In this document: positions 44,914 to 61,188 of the stretch, one piece after another
Numbering within the stretch: the first letter of the stretch is position 1
How the letters are laid out: the number at the start of each line of letters is the position of its first letter
Origin: Halichondria panicea
Taxonomy: Eukaryota > Porifera > Demospongiae > Suberitida > Halichondriidae
Length of the DNA stretch: 64,000 bases
Direction: 5' to 3'
Assembly (NCBI RefSeq): GCF_963675165.1
Contig: NC_087385.1
Coordinates: forward strand, 2,480,501 to 2,544,500
Program-made: the position numbers and the translations under genes
Notes under the pieces: model-generated
Told to the model about the DNA's origin: nothing
Seen by the model: only the letters and a program-made list of their open reading frames with translations
The model's database searches: none

Positions 44914-47900
44914 ATGGATATAGTACCAAACACTCTGCTCCATGCTCAGACAAGTCTACTCATTTGGCACAGTGCTGAAGGGACTCAGGCAACTGTGGTG
45001 AGGCTGAGGGAGAGAGCAGGAGACCAAGGAAACATTATCCTGGAAAATGCTGAGAGATTGCTGCTAGGTACCTAGTCTAGTCTACATGACTTAATATACA
45101 CATGTGCTTAGGGAATTTGTGGGTAATGTACTTATTGTGGGCCAAATGCAATAAGTGGTATATCTAATTTGTTTGACTTTCCTATCCGCAGCTGGTCTCC
45201 CTTCATCCTCATTCGATAATGTCCTGAGTGGAGTGGTACCACCTGCCTCCTTATCCCACTCACAAGACCTCCTGGAAGAGATGGTCAGACTCCTAAAACC
45301 CTCAGGGACACTTCTCCTTCTGGAACCCGTCTCTCTACAAGATACCGGTATATAAAATCTAAGTGTATGCAATCTTTGCTCAAATGTGTTTGTGAGGGGT
45401 GAGGGCCCAAAGCAAGACTTCATAGACCTTCTTTAATTCATACTATTTCGATAGTTTATTTTTATCCTCACATTAGAAATGGTTTCCCTCTACAGGTCAC
45501 GTGTCTGGACTTCGCTCTCTCCATAAGCTCTCCTCTTCATTAAGGCTAGCTGGCTTTGTTGACATATCCGAGGTGAGACTTCCTGTGGATCTCATTGAAA
45601 ATCTGCCATTTGGTCTGTGTATTATAATAGATACCGTATAGCGGGTAAATTTGGTGAATCGAAGTGAGGGTTGCCAAAAATTAAAAATCTCCAGCTTGAT
45701 ACTCAGTCCCAATAATTATTGCACAAAATCAATAATACCATGCAGCATGATCGTCAAATTCGCCAATAGTAGTTTTATTGCCTCATTAATTTTGCCAAAA
45801 TATTAGGCTTGCCAAATTTACCCGTTATACAGTATGCAGGTTTATAATGTGTCTCTAGTAACAAGGCTTGTTAGATAAAGGAAGGAAAGGGATTGGCAAC
45901 GGTCGAAATATCCGTGATGTGCTACGTCGTCGACTTTTTTTAGACTCCATTTATAACTAAAAGTTAAAAAACATGGAAATCAAAATAATTATATAGGTAA
46001 AACGTCATAGGCTTACAGCAGTGCTTTGCACAAACTAATATTAATATAATACCGTATAGCATGTACATTTCGAGGGTATAAATGTTCGCGGTATTTGCTG
46101 ATTAAGCATGTACCGCGAACATTTTATACCCACGAATTTAATATTGCATGCAGAAAGGCAGTCATTCCGCAAAAGTTTATACCCTCTATAATTATGGTAA
46201 CACTTTTTCGTCTTTTACAGCCTCCATTTTATCATTTAGGTTTATAAATGTAAAGTGATCAAGGAGCCCAGTTTGTCAACATAGGCACAAAATTAATAAG
46301 CGGCACAGTCAAAATAAAGCACAGGACACGTGTCAGCCTTAAGGCCACCATACACCAGGAAACTTTCACGAATTGCCTTTTATTATACGCAATGCTAAGG
46401 TCTCAAGAGACTATTAGCTAACTAAAAGTGATATTACTTCATTTCGCAGGCATTGTGCCGGGAAATAATGCGCGTCAAGGATTGGTGTGTATGCAACTAT
46501 GTAGAAACCAATGTAAATTGATCACGTGAGTTACTCTTGTTGCCAATCCCTCTCTTTCCTATATCTGGTTAGATAAAAGCCTACATAAGCAGAGGCTTAC
46601 TCAATATTATTATGTAAGAGCCCATGCCGCCAGTTGAGCATGCATAGTGCCTTCCGGTGTTTAATACATGTATAGAACCTTGCATGTGTTACTGGTACGC
46701 CTGCGCCCATTGTTGCTCAGGTTGAAGTGGTACAGTCAGGTGATCAGTTGGAGGAAGGGCTTGTGAAGACGCTCAGTATTTCCAATCAAGACAAACCAAG
46801 TTTTGCTGTTGTCAAGGTAGGTGTATAACCAATAGGCAGCTAGTCTTTATCATGCTGTGAAGGTAGTATTGTCCCTAGTGATATTGAGCCCTAGTTAAAT
46901 CCTCAGTTATTGAAATTGTTACATGAGACAGAATGAGTGGGATTATACATCATAAGAAGTGGCTAGCTATTATTATTGTGAGTAGGGGCAGTTACCTTCA
47001 TATAATTTATGCCCATTGTGTGTAGGTCATGGCAAAAAAAACATCCTATGAAGTTGGAACAAGCTCGAAATTGTCTTTTGCCACCAAACTTGAGAGTAAG
47101 TATCAGAGGAAAACAGATCCATTGTCTATTCTGACTGTCTTTCCCCATCCAGGCCAAGCTGGGTCGAAGGTGAGTGAGGAGACAGCACAGGTGTGGACAC
47201 TCTCTGCTAACGATGTCTTCGACGATGACATTGTAAGCATGATTATCGAGATTAAGTTTATCAATGTCAATGTATTGATATGCAGTTATGCGATGAAACA
47301 TTTCTTCATACCAGCTCAGCTAATTTAATTTTCGCTCACATGTTTACCCTATGCCGTAATGTATTCATATGCGAGCATAAAATAATGTGTTTCGGCCAAT
47401 TTTAAGGCTCCAAAAACGTTGTGCGTTTAACTTATATCCTCAATTAGACGCCACATTGATTGTACAGGCCTTGAAGTAATTGTGCAATACAACAAAAGTA
47501 TGCTATATCATAGGCCACTTGCATTAATTTCTATCACTTTGGTATTGCTTCTCCTCTCCTTTCCTTACAGGACATAATCGATGCCGATACCCTCTTAGAT
47601 GAAGAGGACTTCCTTAAACCTGACCCTCAAACCCTTAGAAGTAAGTACTTTGAATTGTGGTTTACAAGCCAGGTTTTAAACGAAAGCTCGAATAATTATA
47701 CAATGTAGTAGGTCAGGGTGTGTTGTATCAAGACTACTTTTGGTTTTATGAAAGGTATACCATATAGCGGGTTATTTTCGTATGGTGGACATTTTCGTAT
47801 ATTTCGTATTGAAGAGCATCATACGACTACGAAATTGTTCTACTGCAATAGATTCAACGTCACTATCCTGAGCTGTACGAAAATTAAAAATATGAAAATG

Positions 47901-49203
47901 GGTCGTTTGTACAAAAATTTGCACCACCGCTATAATTATGGTACTGTATTTACTTGATTAAACGCCTGGGCGTTTATTTCATATCGAAGTCTGAAAAGGG
48001 GGCGTTTAAACGAGACTGGCGCTTATTCGAAATAGGTGTTTATTAGTCCAAACTCTTGCACAGCAGCAGTTATTATGCTCTTTTTGGCTGCTGCCACAGC
48101 TCTCAGCTTAAATCTTAAGTCATAGGAGTGGTGTTTCTCCCTCTGTGTTGGTATCTCTCTCTCTCTGCTATCACAAAACTATCTATATTCTATGCTGCCA
48201 TGCTTTCAACTGGTTCCACGTGCTAATTCAGCTCCACCCACAGTGCCACGCCCATACATGGGCAATTATTTAAGATGGGCGCTTATTGACAAAGACAGAG
48301 CTTTTACCATAGGAGTTTAATCTAGTAAATACGGTATATAGTTTTGGGTTCGCAAGAAAAATTGTGAACCATATATACATGTAGTGGATTATTTTTCAAA
48401 AAAATTAAAATTGTGAAATTATTTAAGTTCTACGTCACTGCTGTACGAATATTAGAATACAAAGTATTTAATTGGGTAGTTCATATGAAAATTTGCACAA
48501 CAAAAATATAGTGTGTTAGATATAACTGTTTACCTTATTATAACATTATCATTATTATGGGGAATGATTGTGAATCTAAAGAAACGATTATATCAGTGTT
48601 TTTTATCGCCTTCGAAGATCGCCTACAAGTTTCAACTATAACTACAGTCTCATTAGCAGTTAAAGCAGTCCATGAAAGTGTCTAGTTCGCTCAAACAATT
48701 CATTGTTGTGTCTACACACACACACACACACCAATCACTCTAGCTGTGCACGCAGCAGGGGTAATAAATGGTGTACAGTCATAATTATTACATGTATATG
48801 TGCAATGAATATATTTTATACAGTATGTGTATATACAATGTAGGTAATTGTGGCACTGACGCTGCAGGAAAGAAGAAAGCTTGTAAAAATTGGTAAGCAT
48901 TGCATATGTAAGATGTATGCAGTGAGTGTATTAATTTGTACAGCTCATGTGGACTGGCTGAAGAGATGTCTGGGGAAGAGAAGGTGTCTCAACCAGCCAC
49001 CTCGTCTTGTGGAAATGTGAGCACTGTTTAGGACAACCCCTGCACACTATAATTATAGTTTGTCTTTCATATTTTTATTGTTCCCTCAGTGCTCCCTTGG
49101 AGATGCCTTTCGATGTTCCAGCTGTCCCTATCTGGGTATGCCCGCATTCAAGTCAGGAGAACAAATTAAGCTATCTACTAGACAGCTCAATCCAGACAAG
49201 TAG
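44914..49203 (+). CDS. CIAPIN1: Anamorsin, cytosolic Fe-S assembly factor
   Basis: Electron-transfer partner of NDOR1 in cytosolic iron-sulfur cluster assembly (yeast Dre2). Exons: 44914-45067, 45192-45347, 45496-45572, 46721-46816, 47026-47095, 47153-47232, 47571-47640, 48844-48892, 48944-49016, 49090-49203; 939 nt, 312 residues, equal to human. Seen: a methyltransferase-like N-terminal domain ([32 protein letters not shown]), the linker [14 protein letters not shown] then [16 protein letters not shown], the first cluster motif [17 protein letters not shown] (CX10CX2CXC as read), and the second [15 protein letters not shown] (CX2CX7CX2C), then [12 protein letters not shown]. Introns 3 and 7 carry several MITEs. 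Its 5' flank is cut 100 bases upstream by the Ginger element. Confidence 0.93.
45632..45834. repeat. TACCGTATAGCGGG-group MITE in CIAPIN1 intron 3 (a)
   Basis: TACCGTATAGCGGGTAAATTTG on the left; CAAATTTACCCGTTATACAGTA on the right; 203 bases, non-coding. Confidence 0.8.
46050..46199. repeat. TACCGTATAGC-ended MITE in CIAPIN1 intron 3 (b)
   Basis: Ends TACCGTATAGCATG and CTCTATAATTATGGTA. An inner inverted pair GGGTATAAATGTTCGCGGTA / ACCGCGAACATTTTATACCC makes a second hairpin. It resembles 45632-45834 only at the termini. Confidence 0.65.
47758..47943. repeat. TACCATATAGCGGG-group MITE in CIAPIN1 intron 7
   Basis: Ends TACCATATAGCGGGTTATTTTC and CCGCTATAATTATGGTA. The interior (GAAGAGCATCATACG, CTATCCTGAGCTGTACG) is shared with 54346-54490 and, reversed, with 23873-24152. 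Confidence 0.75.
47942..48335. repeat. 394-bp MITE with TACCGTATTTACT ends
   Basis: Left TACTGTATTTACTTGATTAA and ACGCC; right GGAGTTTAATCTAGTAAATACGGTA read inverted. It abuts the previous MITE directly. GGGCGTTTAAACGAG and GGGCGCTTATTGAC phrases are repeated inside. No coding frame. Confidence 0.75.
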
Positions 49204-49312
49204 AGTTAGATTGCAATCAATATTATTTTGTTGGCTATTATATTATTATTGTGTTCACAAATCGTGAATTGAATCAAAAATACAATGAATAAAAAGCAGC
49301 AACACCTGGGAA

Positions 49313-51098
49313 TTATTTTTTCTTCAATACAAAGACGGCATCGTCAAGAGAGAAGTAGTCCTGATTCAAGTCTCCCTCACAGAGATATGGCAGTCTGCTC
49401 ACTGCCATCAACTCAAATCCCAGTGGCTTCAAAGTCTTCTCCCACAGCTCCCCCACTCCCTCCTCCCAGCAATCCCCCTCATTTAGTGGCAAGACCTCAC
49501 TGGGCGGGGCTTGGGATGCCCAACTCTCCACAAATGGTTGATATGGCAACACGAGAGTGAGGAGCAGGTGTCCACCAGGAGAGAGTTTGTTGTGCATGCG
49601 TTTGAGCATGGTCAGTGGTGTGTCACATCTGTCCAGGACGTTCAGACAGCTGATGAGGTCATAGGATACTTCCTCCTCGTGCCACTTCTCCACACTCAAA
49701 ACCCTAATACATATTTATTATAGCTTTGATCGATCATACTCAATGTTGACAACTGTAAAGTCCTAATATTACCGCATAGCTAACTGGTACATGTATATTT
49801 TAATTACCTTGTGGGATTGGCTCAATGATAATGCAACACTGTAGTACCTCTCAACTTCACAAACCCTACATTGCAACCTTATAAGCTTATACTTACTGAT
49901 ATTTTTTCTTCCTGAGTGTCCTCTGCATGACTCTAGACATTTCGGTCACCCGAATGGACTTAACCCCAAAACTCTCTCGAATTTTGTCAGTCACATGACC
50001 ATCACCTGAACCGATATCCAGGACAAGGGCAGGAGAGACAGATGGGAGCAACAGTGAGAGGTGCTTGGTGGAAAACACAAACATTCTGCCTTTCTCTAGT
50101 AGTCTGAAATTCGAGCGTATGTCTTGGTGAAAAATTATCCTGCTTCACTATATAGTACAAGAATGCAAGCTACCGTATTAACATTTTGCAGATGAAAAAC
50201 TTTGCAAATGGTCCAAATCAGCTGAAAATGTATTGCATTCTGGCAAGGATCGTGTGTAATTATTACCAGTAAGTTTTGCGATTTAATTTTTGCGAAGTGA
50301 CCAACGCTCGCAAAGTTCACATAATTATGTTTGATGCTCGCAAAACATTCTAGTAATATGGTATTCAACTTAAACGAACGACTTTGTTATTTAATTACGT
50401 CATTATATAAAATTTGAGTAGACTAAAACTCGAAAAATGGCTAAACTAGATCACTGAAGTGCTAACTCTTGATCGGCTGTTTACCTGCAATATTTAATAG
50501 TAGTATATATGAAGCGTGGAAGCTGGCTAAGTAGCAAGTAAAGTTTCGCAATGAAATTCTATCCTTTTTCCATTGTTGCTGGTACAGGATCACTTCAGCT
50601 GTAAAAACGTACCTCGAAAAAAGGACGTATGTATATAGCTGGCTAGGGGCCAAAGCAAGTTCTAGCTTCTTAGCTTTTGCTCGTTTTGACTCTGAAGCTT
50701 TAGCATCAAAATCTGCCACTTTTAAAACCAATAACTTGTTGTGTGAAGGCTATCTATGCTGTAAACACAGCGCTATGATATTCAGGTGAGTAGACTCAAA
50801 ATACACAAACAAACAAACCAACGAACACCTATACCCGCTGGCCGCGGCACGGCCTCAGGTAATAATTACCTCTACATTTTACTGCGTACCCATTGATGCT
50901 AGTCTGTGAGAAAAACAGGCTCAGCAGTATCTGCACACAGGTGTAGAGCAGCTGAAGACAAATGTTTCCTGAATTTCGACGACTTTTGTTCAAAAATGCA
51001 ATGGTTTCTTCGTCCTTGTCCAGCTGTACAAACTGCGAGGCAATCTCTGATGGGAGCTGACTGGTGTTACAAGTGTAGCGCTGGGATTGAGAAAGCAT
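49313..51098 (-). CDS. METTL9: Protein-L-histidine N-pros-methyltransferase
   Basis: METTL9 (DREV) methylates His in HxH motifs. Exons: 51098-50890, 50103-49897, 49703-49313; 807 nt, 268 residues from the ATG at 51098 (human 318), phases consistent. Seen: FFSQTSINGLLEKGRMFVFS (human MSRTSINGLLGRGSMFVFS), the SAM-binding loop VLDIGSGDGHVTDKI, VTEMSRVMQ, DLISCLNVLDRCDTPL, LLLTLVLPYQPFVE, and a strongly conserved C-terminus SRLPYLCEGDLNQDY then DDAVFVL. Human METTL9 has an N-terminal signal or anchor segment that is absent from this start. An open stretch at 51489-51250 on the same strand, with a hydrophobic run and ending in a possible donor, may be an upstream exon, but its phase does not join cleanly. 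Intron 1 holds a MITE. Confidence 0.9.
50171..50363. repeat. MITE, TACCGTATTACTAGAATG family, copy 4
   Basis: Left end TACCGTATTAACATTTTGCAG and right end AACATTCTAGTAATATGGTA; 193 bases in METTL9 intron 1; interior as in the other copies. Confidence 0.75.
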
Positions 51099-51592
51099 AG
51101 ATACTAGTCTATGGAGAAAGCATATACCACATAATTATGTGATATGCATGGAGTGCTAGTGATGGCACTACAATTAATTTTGGTAACAACTGATTCAGTG
51201 TTCAGGTTTTACCATTAATTAAACTAGACAGTGGCTGATTGATTACCAGTTGAAGATATTCTTGATCTTCGTACTGCCTCAAAGCAGCCTCTAGAATTTT
51301 CTTGGAACCAGCTCTCATTGCCCACACACACACAACACAGGGGAAATTCCCACTACTGGGAAAGCCATGTGTGCAAGCAAGAGACCAGACAAGAGACAGG
51401 AAAGACCCTAGCCAGCTGCCAGCTAGTCCTAGGGTTGGTGTTGTCGAGAAAGTACCAACCGGTACCAGAAATGATAGATCTACATACATTCAGACACCAT
51501 GCTACACCATCCCTTGAGCAGCATTAAACTGAGAATGGCAGAGAGAAGGTAAACTGTAGAAGAAAAGAGAGACGTACTGTAACGATACAAAA
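51099..51592. promoter_or_regulatory. Intergenic region METTL9 / TMEM64
   Basis: 494 bases between divergent start codons. It may include a 5' exon of METTL9 (see that entry). No clear promoter motif. Confidence 0.4.
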
Positions 51593-53439
51593 ATGGCTGT
51601 TGAACAGAGAGAATATGCCCAAGATAACCTCGACTCTGTCACCAATAAATCATTCTGTAAGCCACTTCCCATGTGGTTGCGGTCCTTACCCCTATTAGTG
51701 ATAGCATTGTTATGTTTATCTTTATTGATCTTGAGCCATGGAAAGTTTGGACTATGGAAGTGGCTAGAGGAGCTACACTGGTTATGGAGTCTACTAGTGT
51801 TTATCCTTCTTTTCACAATGGTTTCGTTCCCATTTGGTTTTGGTTACGTCATCTTGAACATGATGTGTGGGTATCTGTACGGTTTCGTGAGAGGTCAACT
51901 TATTGTGACGGTATCTGTGATTGTTGGTTTCTCCCTAGCGTTTACAATGTGTAGAAGCTTGTTTAAAGACTATACGAGAGGTATGGTGAATTCAACCACT
52001 ACGTTGCAGGCAATACTGCAAGTTATCGATGGCCCAAATGGATTCAAGATTATCTTATTGACCAGACTAACTCCGATACCATTTGGACTTCAGACAGTCA
52101 TGTTTGCTGTAAGTTCGAATCTTTGTAAACTCCCCCTCTCCCCGCTATGGTATCGATCGTAGTTGATAGCCAGGCAAAGTAAGTTTATAACTTCAGTGCT
52201 CTGTATATACATTGCACCTACAATGCTAGGACAATTATGTCTGGAAAGCATTTAATGGTGTCTACTCTTATTATAACAGCTTGAGCATGCAGGTATGTTT
52301 ATTTACTGATCCACGTAGTCTATAACCTCGTTCCCAGGCTGATTTTTTTTTAATAGAACGAAGGTGAAAAATACAGCCTGGTACTGATTGTATCTGGGTG
52401 TCGTTAAAACCGGAAACAAAAGCAGAGATTCTTCACATTTTGTTTCTTGTCATAAGTTTAATACCGTTTAGTATCGTTTAGTTCTGTGTAAATGCTCTCA
52501 AGTATTAAAATCTAGCCATAGATATAGCTAGCTAGTTTAAGTCCCTTGTGTATTATAGGTGCACCAATGCAGGTTTAACCGAAAATATTTTAGTGTTTGA
52601 TGCATTTTAATCTAACAGACTAAAGTCTATTTGCGTTGATGACCCCTGGAAGTTATGTGGTCAATTATGGCTTCATTTATGCTTTATGTGGTGGACAAGT
52701 ATGCCTGGACTTCTACATGGAAAATGCTAACTTGGAGCTTACCAGCTCTACAGCATAATTATAGATAGATAGAAGCACTTTTTAACAAGGAATCCAATGG
52801 TGTATGAAACTCTGAATTTCAGTAAAGTATGCCGAAGTTATGACAACTTTATGAAGGTCAAACTCAACACAAATAGACTTTTAGTGAAAGGAGTGCCTAG
52901 ACTGACTGCTAGACATTCACATGCTTATTAAATTATTGTGCCTTCATGATGTGGTCAAGATGACATAAATATATCTGGGTACTACATGTACCAGGAGTGA
53001 TTAAGATGTCTATGTATTCTCTTACTACTCAGTAGTAGTTTATTGTGTCCTGCAGACTCCTGCTGCCAAATAATTCTGATAGGTTCATACTTTCCTGTGC
53101 GTTACCTCAGAACACGATGGTGCACGTTGTTGGCATTGTCTTTACCTGTACATGTACTCAATATACTGTTTCTGCTGGTAGGTGACCCAGGTGAGTCTCT
53201 ACGAGTGTCTACTGGCCTCTGTTTTGGGACTGCTGCCCCTACAACTATTGAACACTTACGTGGGGAGCACTGTACGGAGCATGCAGGAGGTTGGCGGGAC
53301 TCACAGCTATGTCATTTTGGCAAGTCAAATCATCAGCAGTGTGTTTTTAATGGCATACTTACTGCAAACAGCAAGGAGAGAACTAGTGAAGCACACTAGA
53401 GTAGCTGACATTGAGGCAGACATATCAAACAATGCTTGA
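51593..53439 (+). CDS. TMEM64: TMEM64-like VTT-domain membrane protein
   Basis: Multipass membrane protein of the VTT/DedA group; the mammalian member regulates ER calcium and signalling. Exons 51593-52108 and 53182-53439; 774 nt, 257 residues (human 380), phase 0. Seen: hydrophobic segments at about residues 30-48, 57-80 and 95-115; the VTT core FPFGFGYVILNMMCGYLYG then RGQLIVTVSVIVG; LLTRLTPIPFGLQTVMFA (human LARLTPIPFGLQNAVFS); and, after the intron, LLPLQLLNTYVGSTVRSM (human LLPTQLLNSYLGTTLRTM). It ends with a short charged tail. The shorter length reflects a shorter N-terminus and tail. The junction residue count across the intron equals human. Confidence 0.9.
52109..53181. other. TMEM64 intron (1073 bp)
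   Basis: Contains one CCTCGTTCCCAGGCTGA hairpin (52325-52384, partner CAGCCTGGTACTGA). Otherwise AT-rich with no exon recognised. Confidence 0.5.
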
Positions 53440-53695
53440 CACAAAAATCTGTTATTTCATAATTAAATCCTTTTTTATTCATGTCACCCAATCACGTTCA
53501 TATTCCATAGCCAATCATTCTATATAATATTGATATTCGTTGAAAATAATATTATTAAACACCAGGAAGATATATGATACTGAAATTATAATTATTATGT
53601 CTTGAAAATTGATATTCGTTGAAAATAATAATATTTAGTTTTAACACCAGGAAGATATGATACTGAAACATACACGAGAATACACCATGCAGTTA

Positions 53696-56365
53696 CTAGC
53701 TAGGTCTAATAAAACCATCTTTGTCCATTTTACTAATACGCTTTTTTAACAGTCTATGTCTTTCTGATCCATCAAAGTTGTCCTCGTACAATCGCCCATG
53801 CTTGCCTAACGACTTTTTTGAGGTGTTGTCTTCGTACCTATATAAATATGGGAAAACAACTATTCAATTGTTCCTTGTATGTACACAACTTATACGATCA
53901 GCAATTGCTTCACAGATGGCTAATAATCCAAATACAGGGATGACTCTATACACTTCATGATTTCATGAACTTCAATTAATAATTAAGATACGTATAGCAC
54001 GAAATGTTCGCTGATTTCGTGGACGAAACTTAATGCCATGAAAATTGTTCTTTATCTGCTATAACGTGCAAAGATTCAATGCGTGGCTTCTGGTAAGCAG
54101 CCATTCATTCCATGAACATTGTGCAACGAAATGCTTTTAGAGGCCATTCCACGAAATATAAGTGCCTCAAAAATGTCGCGCTATATCGCGCTATATATAC
54201 GGTACCCAACAGAACATAACACAGTAGACACTCACCGTCTGACCATTTCCTGCACTGACACTGTAGCCTCCTCTTCATCTTCACTGCTCTCCTCGTTTAA
54301 CAACCCTCCCTGCCTGGCATAACGCTCACTCAGCCTCTATAAATAATATATCGCATAGCGGGTTTTTTGTATATTTTGTATTGTAGAGCATCATACGAAA
54401 ATGAAATTATTATACCGCAATAGGTTTACCTATCCTGAGCTGCATGTACAAATGAATATTAAATGGTAGCTTATACAAAAATTACCTATACGGAAGTACC
54501 AACTGAAGAGTTTTTCTCTAAAATTAAAGGCATACAGATACATCTCTATGGCTATAAGGAAGCGTGGACAAACACTTAAGATCCCCCAATGAAAGTGATA
54601 CAGAAAGTAGCTCTGGAGTTGTGTGGTAAAGGATAACAAGGCTAGGTTGTATGGAGCTCTATTTCAGAGCACGTTAAATTTTGATCCAGTGTTGTTCATG
54701 AATACTATCATCCACTGCCAGGTAAACAACATTTCATTATTCATCAGTAGTCGATATAAAAACCACCAAAGCACATAGCAACATGATGATACACAGCAAC
54801 ATAATTATTATCATCCCTATGGAAACAGTCTTTTATACCTAATTACTATTATCACCGTGATCTGTTAAAGACTTAGGATTGTCTCAGCTTGGTTACCATA
54901 GGAACAAATAATTCGGTGCCTCTACCACAGATAAAAGGGAGGGGGATTGGACATGTGAGCACAATCACTTTTGTGTTGTGCATGTCTGTTGATCTGTGTT
55001 TTCGCCTCCAGACACGCTGCCGACACAGCAGGAAATGTTTTTACTATCGTTTTTACTATCATTCTCACAGCTCCCCACTGTTATTCTTAATTAGTCCTGT
55101 GCATCCACGCACGCCTACCGTGGAAATGTTATGTATGTCACCAGGAACTTGGAAGCTTTCGGAAGGCAGTTTTGAGCGTTTTATTGTCGTTTTGGCTCTA
55201 TCTAGTGGCTTTGTGCACCTTCTACAAGGAAAGCCTGTGGCTACAGTACAATCAGGATATTCCTCTTTCTTAAATAGCTGGGCATTGTATGCAAGTAAAA
55301 TCAAAGCCACTTCACTTTAGGTAGGTAAATAATATTTATTTTGCCTTAGTAAGCTGATTTTAATTGACATAGCAGACTTTTGTGCAAGGATTAAATGTAG
55401 GTAAATATCTCATTGCTACACCTCCATAATTCTCATGTTTGTGACTCTCTGTACTGGAATACTCAACTGTACAGACAAAACTCCTCTCAAGAAGAATTAT
55501 GCTGCTCAAGCTGCTTTTTACTGCTTGTGTCTCACTAAGTATTGCCATAGCTCAGTGGCTAGTTTTATAACCTAGTACTTAGATAACATAGGCTGGAGGA
55601 AATAAAGAAGGAAATGTTGACCGAAATGCGGATCGTCACTGCTATATTTTACATTGCGTTTCCTATCCCTCTCCCTCTACATAAAAAGCATAGCATACCT
55701 CAATTTCTTTGTTGAACTTGTTGTACGAGAACCTGCCCAATCTATTCAGCTCTTCACATTGGATAAAACTGTTAGTGGACTTCATTTTGTTGGTCCTATC
55801 ATTCATCAATTAAGCACACAAAAAATAATAATAATTTCTTCACGTATGAAACAGTCTTTTACTATTATCACAGTGATATTGTTAACGTGCATAGGTGAGG
55901 AATATGGCAATTTAAAACATATATATTTCAACTGCATGACATCTAGGGGCAACCTTGATGTTAAACCCACGTTTTGGACTAAAGTGCAATCATATGTGTA
56001 ATTATATTCAAAGATCAACATCAAATTCCCACTTAGCCCAGGGATTGCCATTAAAAGGTGCATTATTTTCACTCACACATCATCCACTACTGGGACATCA
56101 GGAACAACCCATTTCTTGATTAGTGCTCCCATAGATGATGAATCATGGGATTCACCAACCTGAGTACCGTCAGTGCTCAATCCTTTCTGCATAAACTGCA
56201 AAACAATGTTTTGAGGGGAATTGTCCAGAGCAGTGCAGGATTGGCTATTTAAATTTATTATACCACCACTATCTGTTTTAACACTTGAATCGTCAAAGTA
56301 ATGAGTTGTTTTACCTTCATTTCTGCAAGATTTTTAGAGAGCTGTTTCTTCACAGGGTGTGCCAT
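53696..56365 (-). CDS. MPHOSPH6: M-phase phosphoprotein 6, exosome cofactor
   Basis: RNA exosome-associated protein needed for 5.8S rRNA 3' processing. Exons: 56365-56315, 56195-56077, 55795-55699, 54336-54236, 53837-53696; 510 nt, 169 residues (human 160), phases consistent. Seen: KKQLSKNLAEMKFMQKGL (human TRLSKNLLRMKFMQRGL), SFIQCEELNRLGRFSYNKFN (human SFLLCEDLLYGRMSFRGFN), EIERLSERYA, the acidic run EESSEDEEEA followed by VQEMVRRYE (human DEEMARRYE), and a basic C-terminus RHRLLKKRIS. The start ATG at 56365 matches the family. Divergent from the first beta-tubulin gene. Confidence 0.9.
53990..54204. repeat. MITE-like element in MPHOSPH6 intron 4
   Basis: Left end ATACGTATAGCACGAAATG and right end TCGCGCTATATATACGGTA, imperfectly inverted; non-coding. 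Confidence 0.5.
54337..55698. other. MPHOSPH6 intron 3 (1.36 kb)
   Basis: Starts (left) with a copy of the GCATAGCGGG-type MITE at about 54346-54490. The rest contains open frames of 80-143 codons on both strands, but none has recognisable protein features. Confidence 0.5.
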
Positions 56366-56638
56366 TAAAGTTGTATTCCTGTTTTTGTTATGACCATTAC
56401 CACGTGTGTCCCAATATGCGCATGCGTATGAATCTGCCCAGTGCTAAAGATAGAAACACTTGTCCAATCAAAAGGGTTTTTTGAATGTGCTGCATAGCAA
56501 CTTAATGAATATACGTGGAACGCCTAGCAACAACCCATGAAAGCAGCCCCCGCAAGAACGAAAGGTCAGTATTCTGAACACACAGTGAATCATTTTTAAT
56601 TCATCTTCAATCAATCCTTCATCAATCGATCAATCAAG
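56366..56638. promoter_or_regulatory. Shared promoter region MPHOSPH6 / TUBB copy 1
   Basis: 273 bases between divergent starts. It holds CCACGTGTG (about 56400) and an NRF1-like palindrome ATGCGCATGCGTA (56416-56428). Role inferred from position and motifs. Confidence 0.5.
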
Positions 56639-58634
<1,996 letters not shown>

Positions 58635-59038
58635 TTCTGAACTGTATTATGGAAACTTTGAACATTAAAAATCATTTCTCTGAATCATTTTTGTTGATCA
58701 GTGTTCTAAATCAAAATAATTTATTTCATAGGTGTGATAGGAGTGTATTCATGTACTCTTTGTGATGTGATGTGATAATGAAATCTGCATGTGCATATAC
58801 AACCCGCCATAGTGACGTATTGTATAACGTGGTCTAAAAATAGATAATGTTTATCCAATCAAATTTCTTTGTAGAAACTGCTGCATAGTAACTGAATAGC
58901 AACAGTAAAGGTTCTCATGGCAACGAGCTGAATCAAGTTAGTATCCTAGAACACCTCTTTTCAGTTTTCAAACTTGTGCGTGAACTCAAAAGTCTTGTGT
59001 GTGCAGCAGTCTTCACTTTTTACCCCCAATCGAAAATA
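58635..59038. other. Spacer between the beta-tubulin genes
   Basis: 404 bases with the 3' UTR of copy 1 and the promoter and 5' UTR of copy 2. No TATA box was recognised. Confidence 0.5.

Positions 59039-61188
<2,150 letters not shown>

Noticed and set aside
54889-55320. A 143-codon open frame on the plus strand inside MPHOSPH6 intron 3
   Set aside because: No recognisable domain, no good start context and biased composition; it looks like a chance frame.
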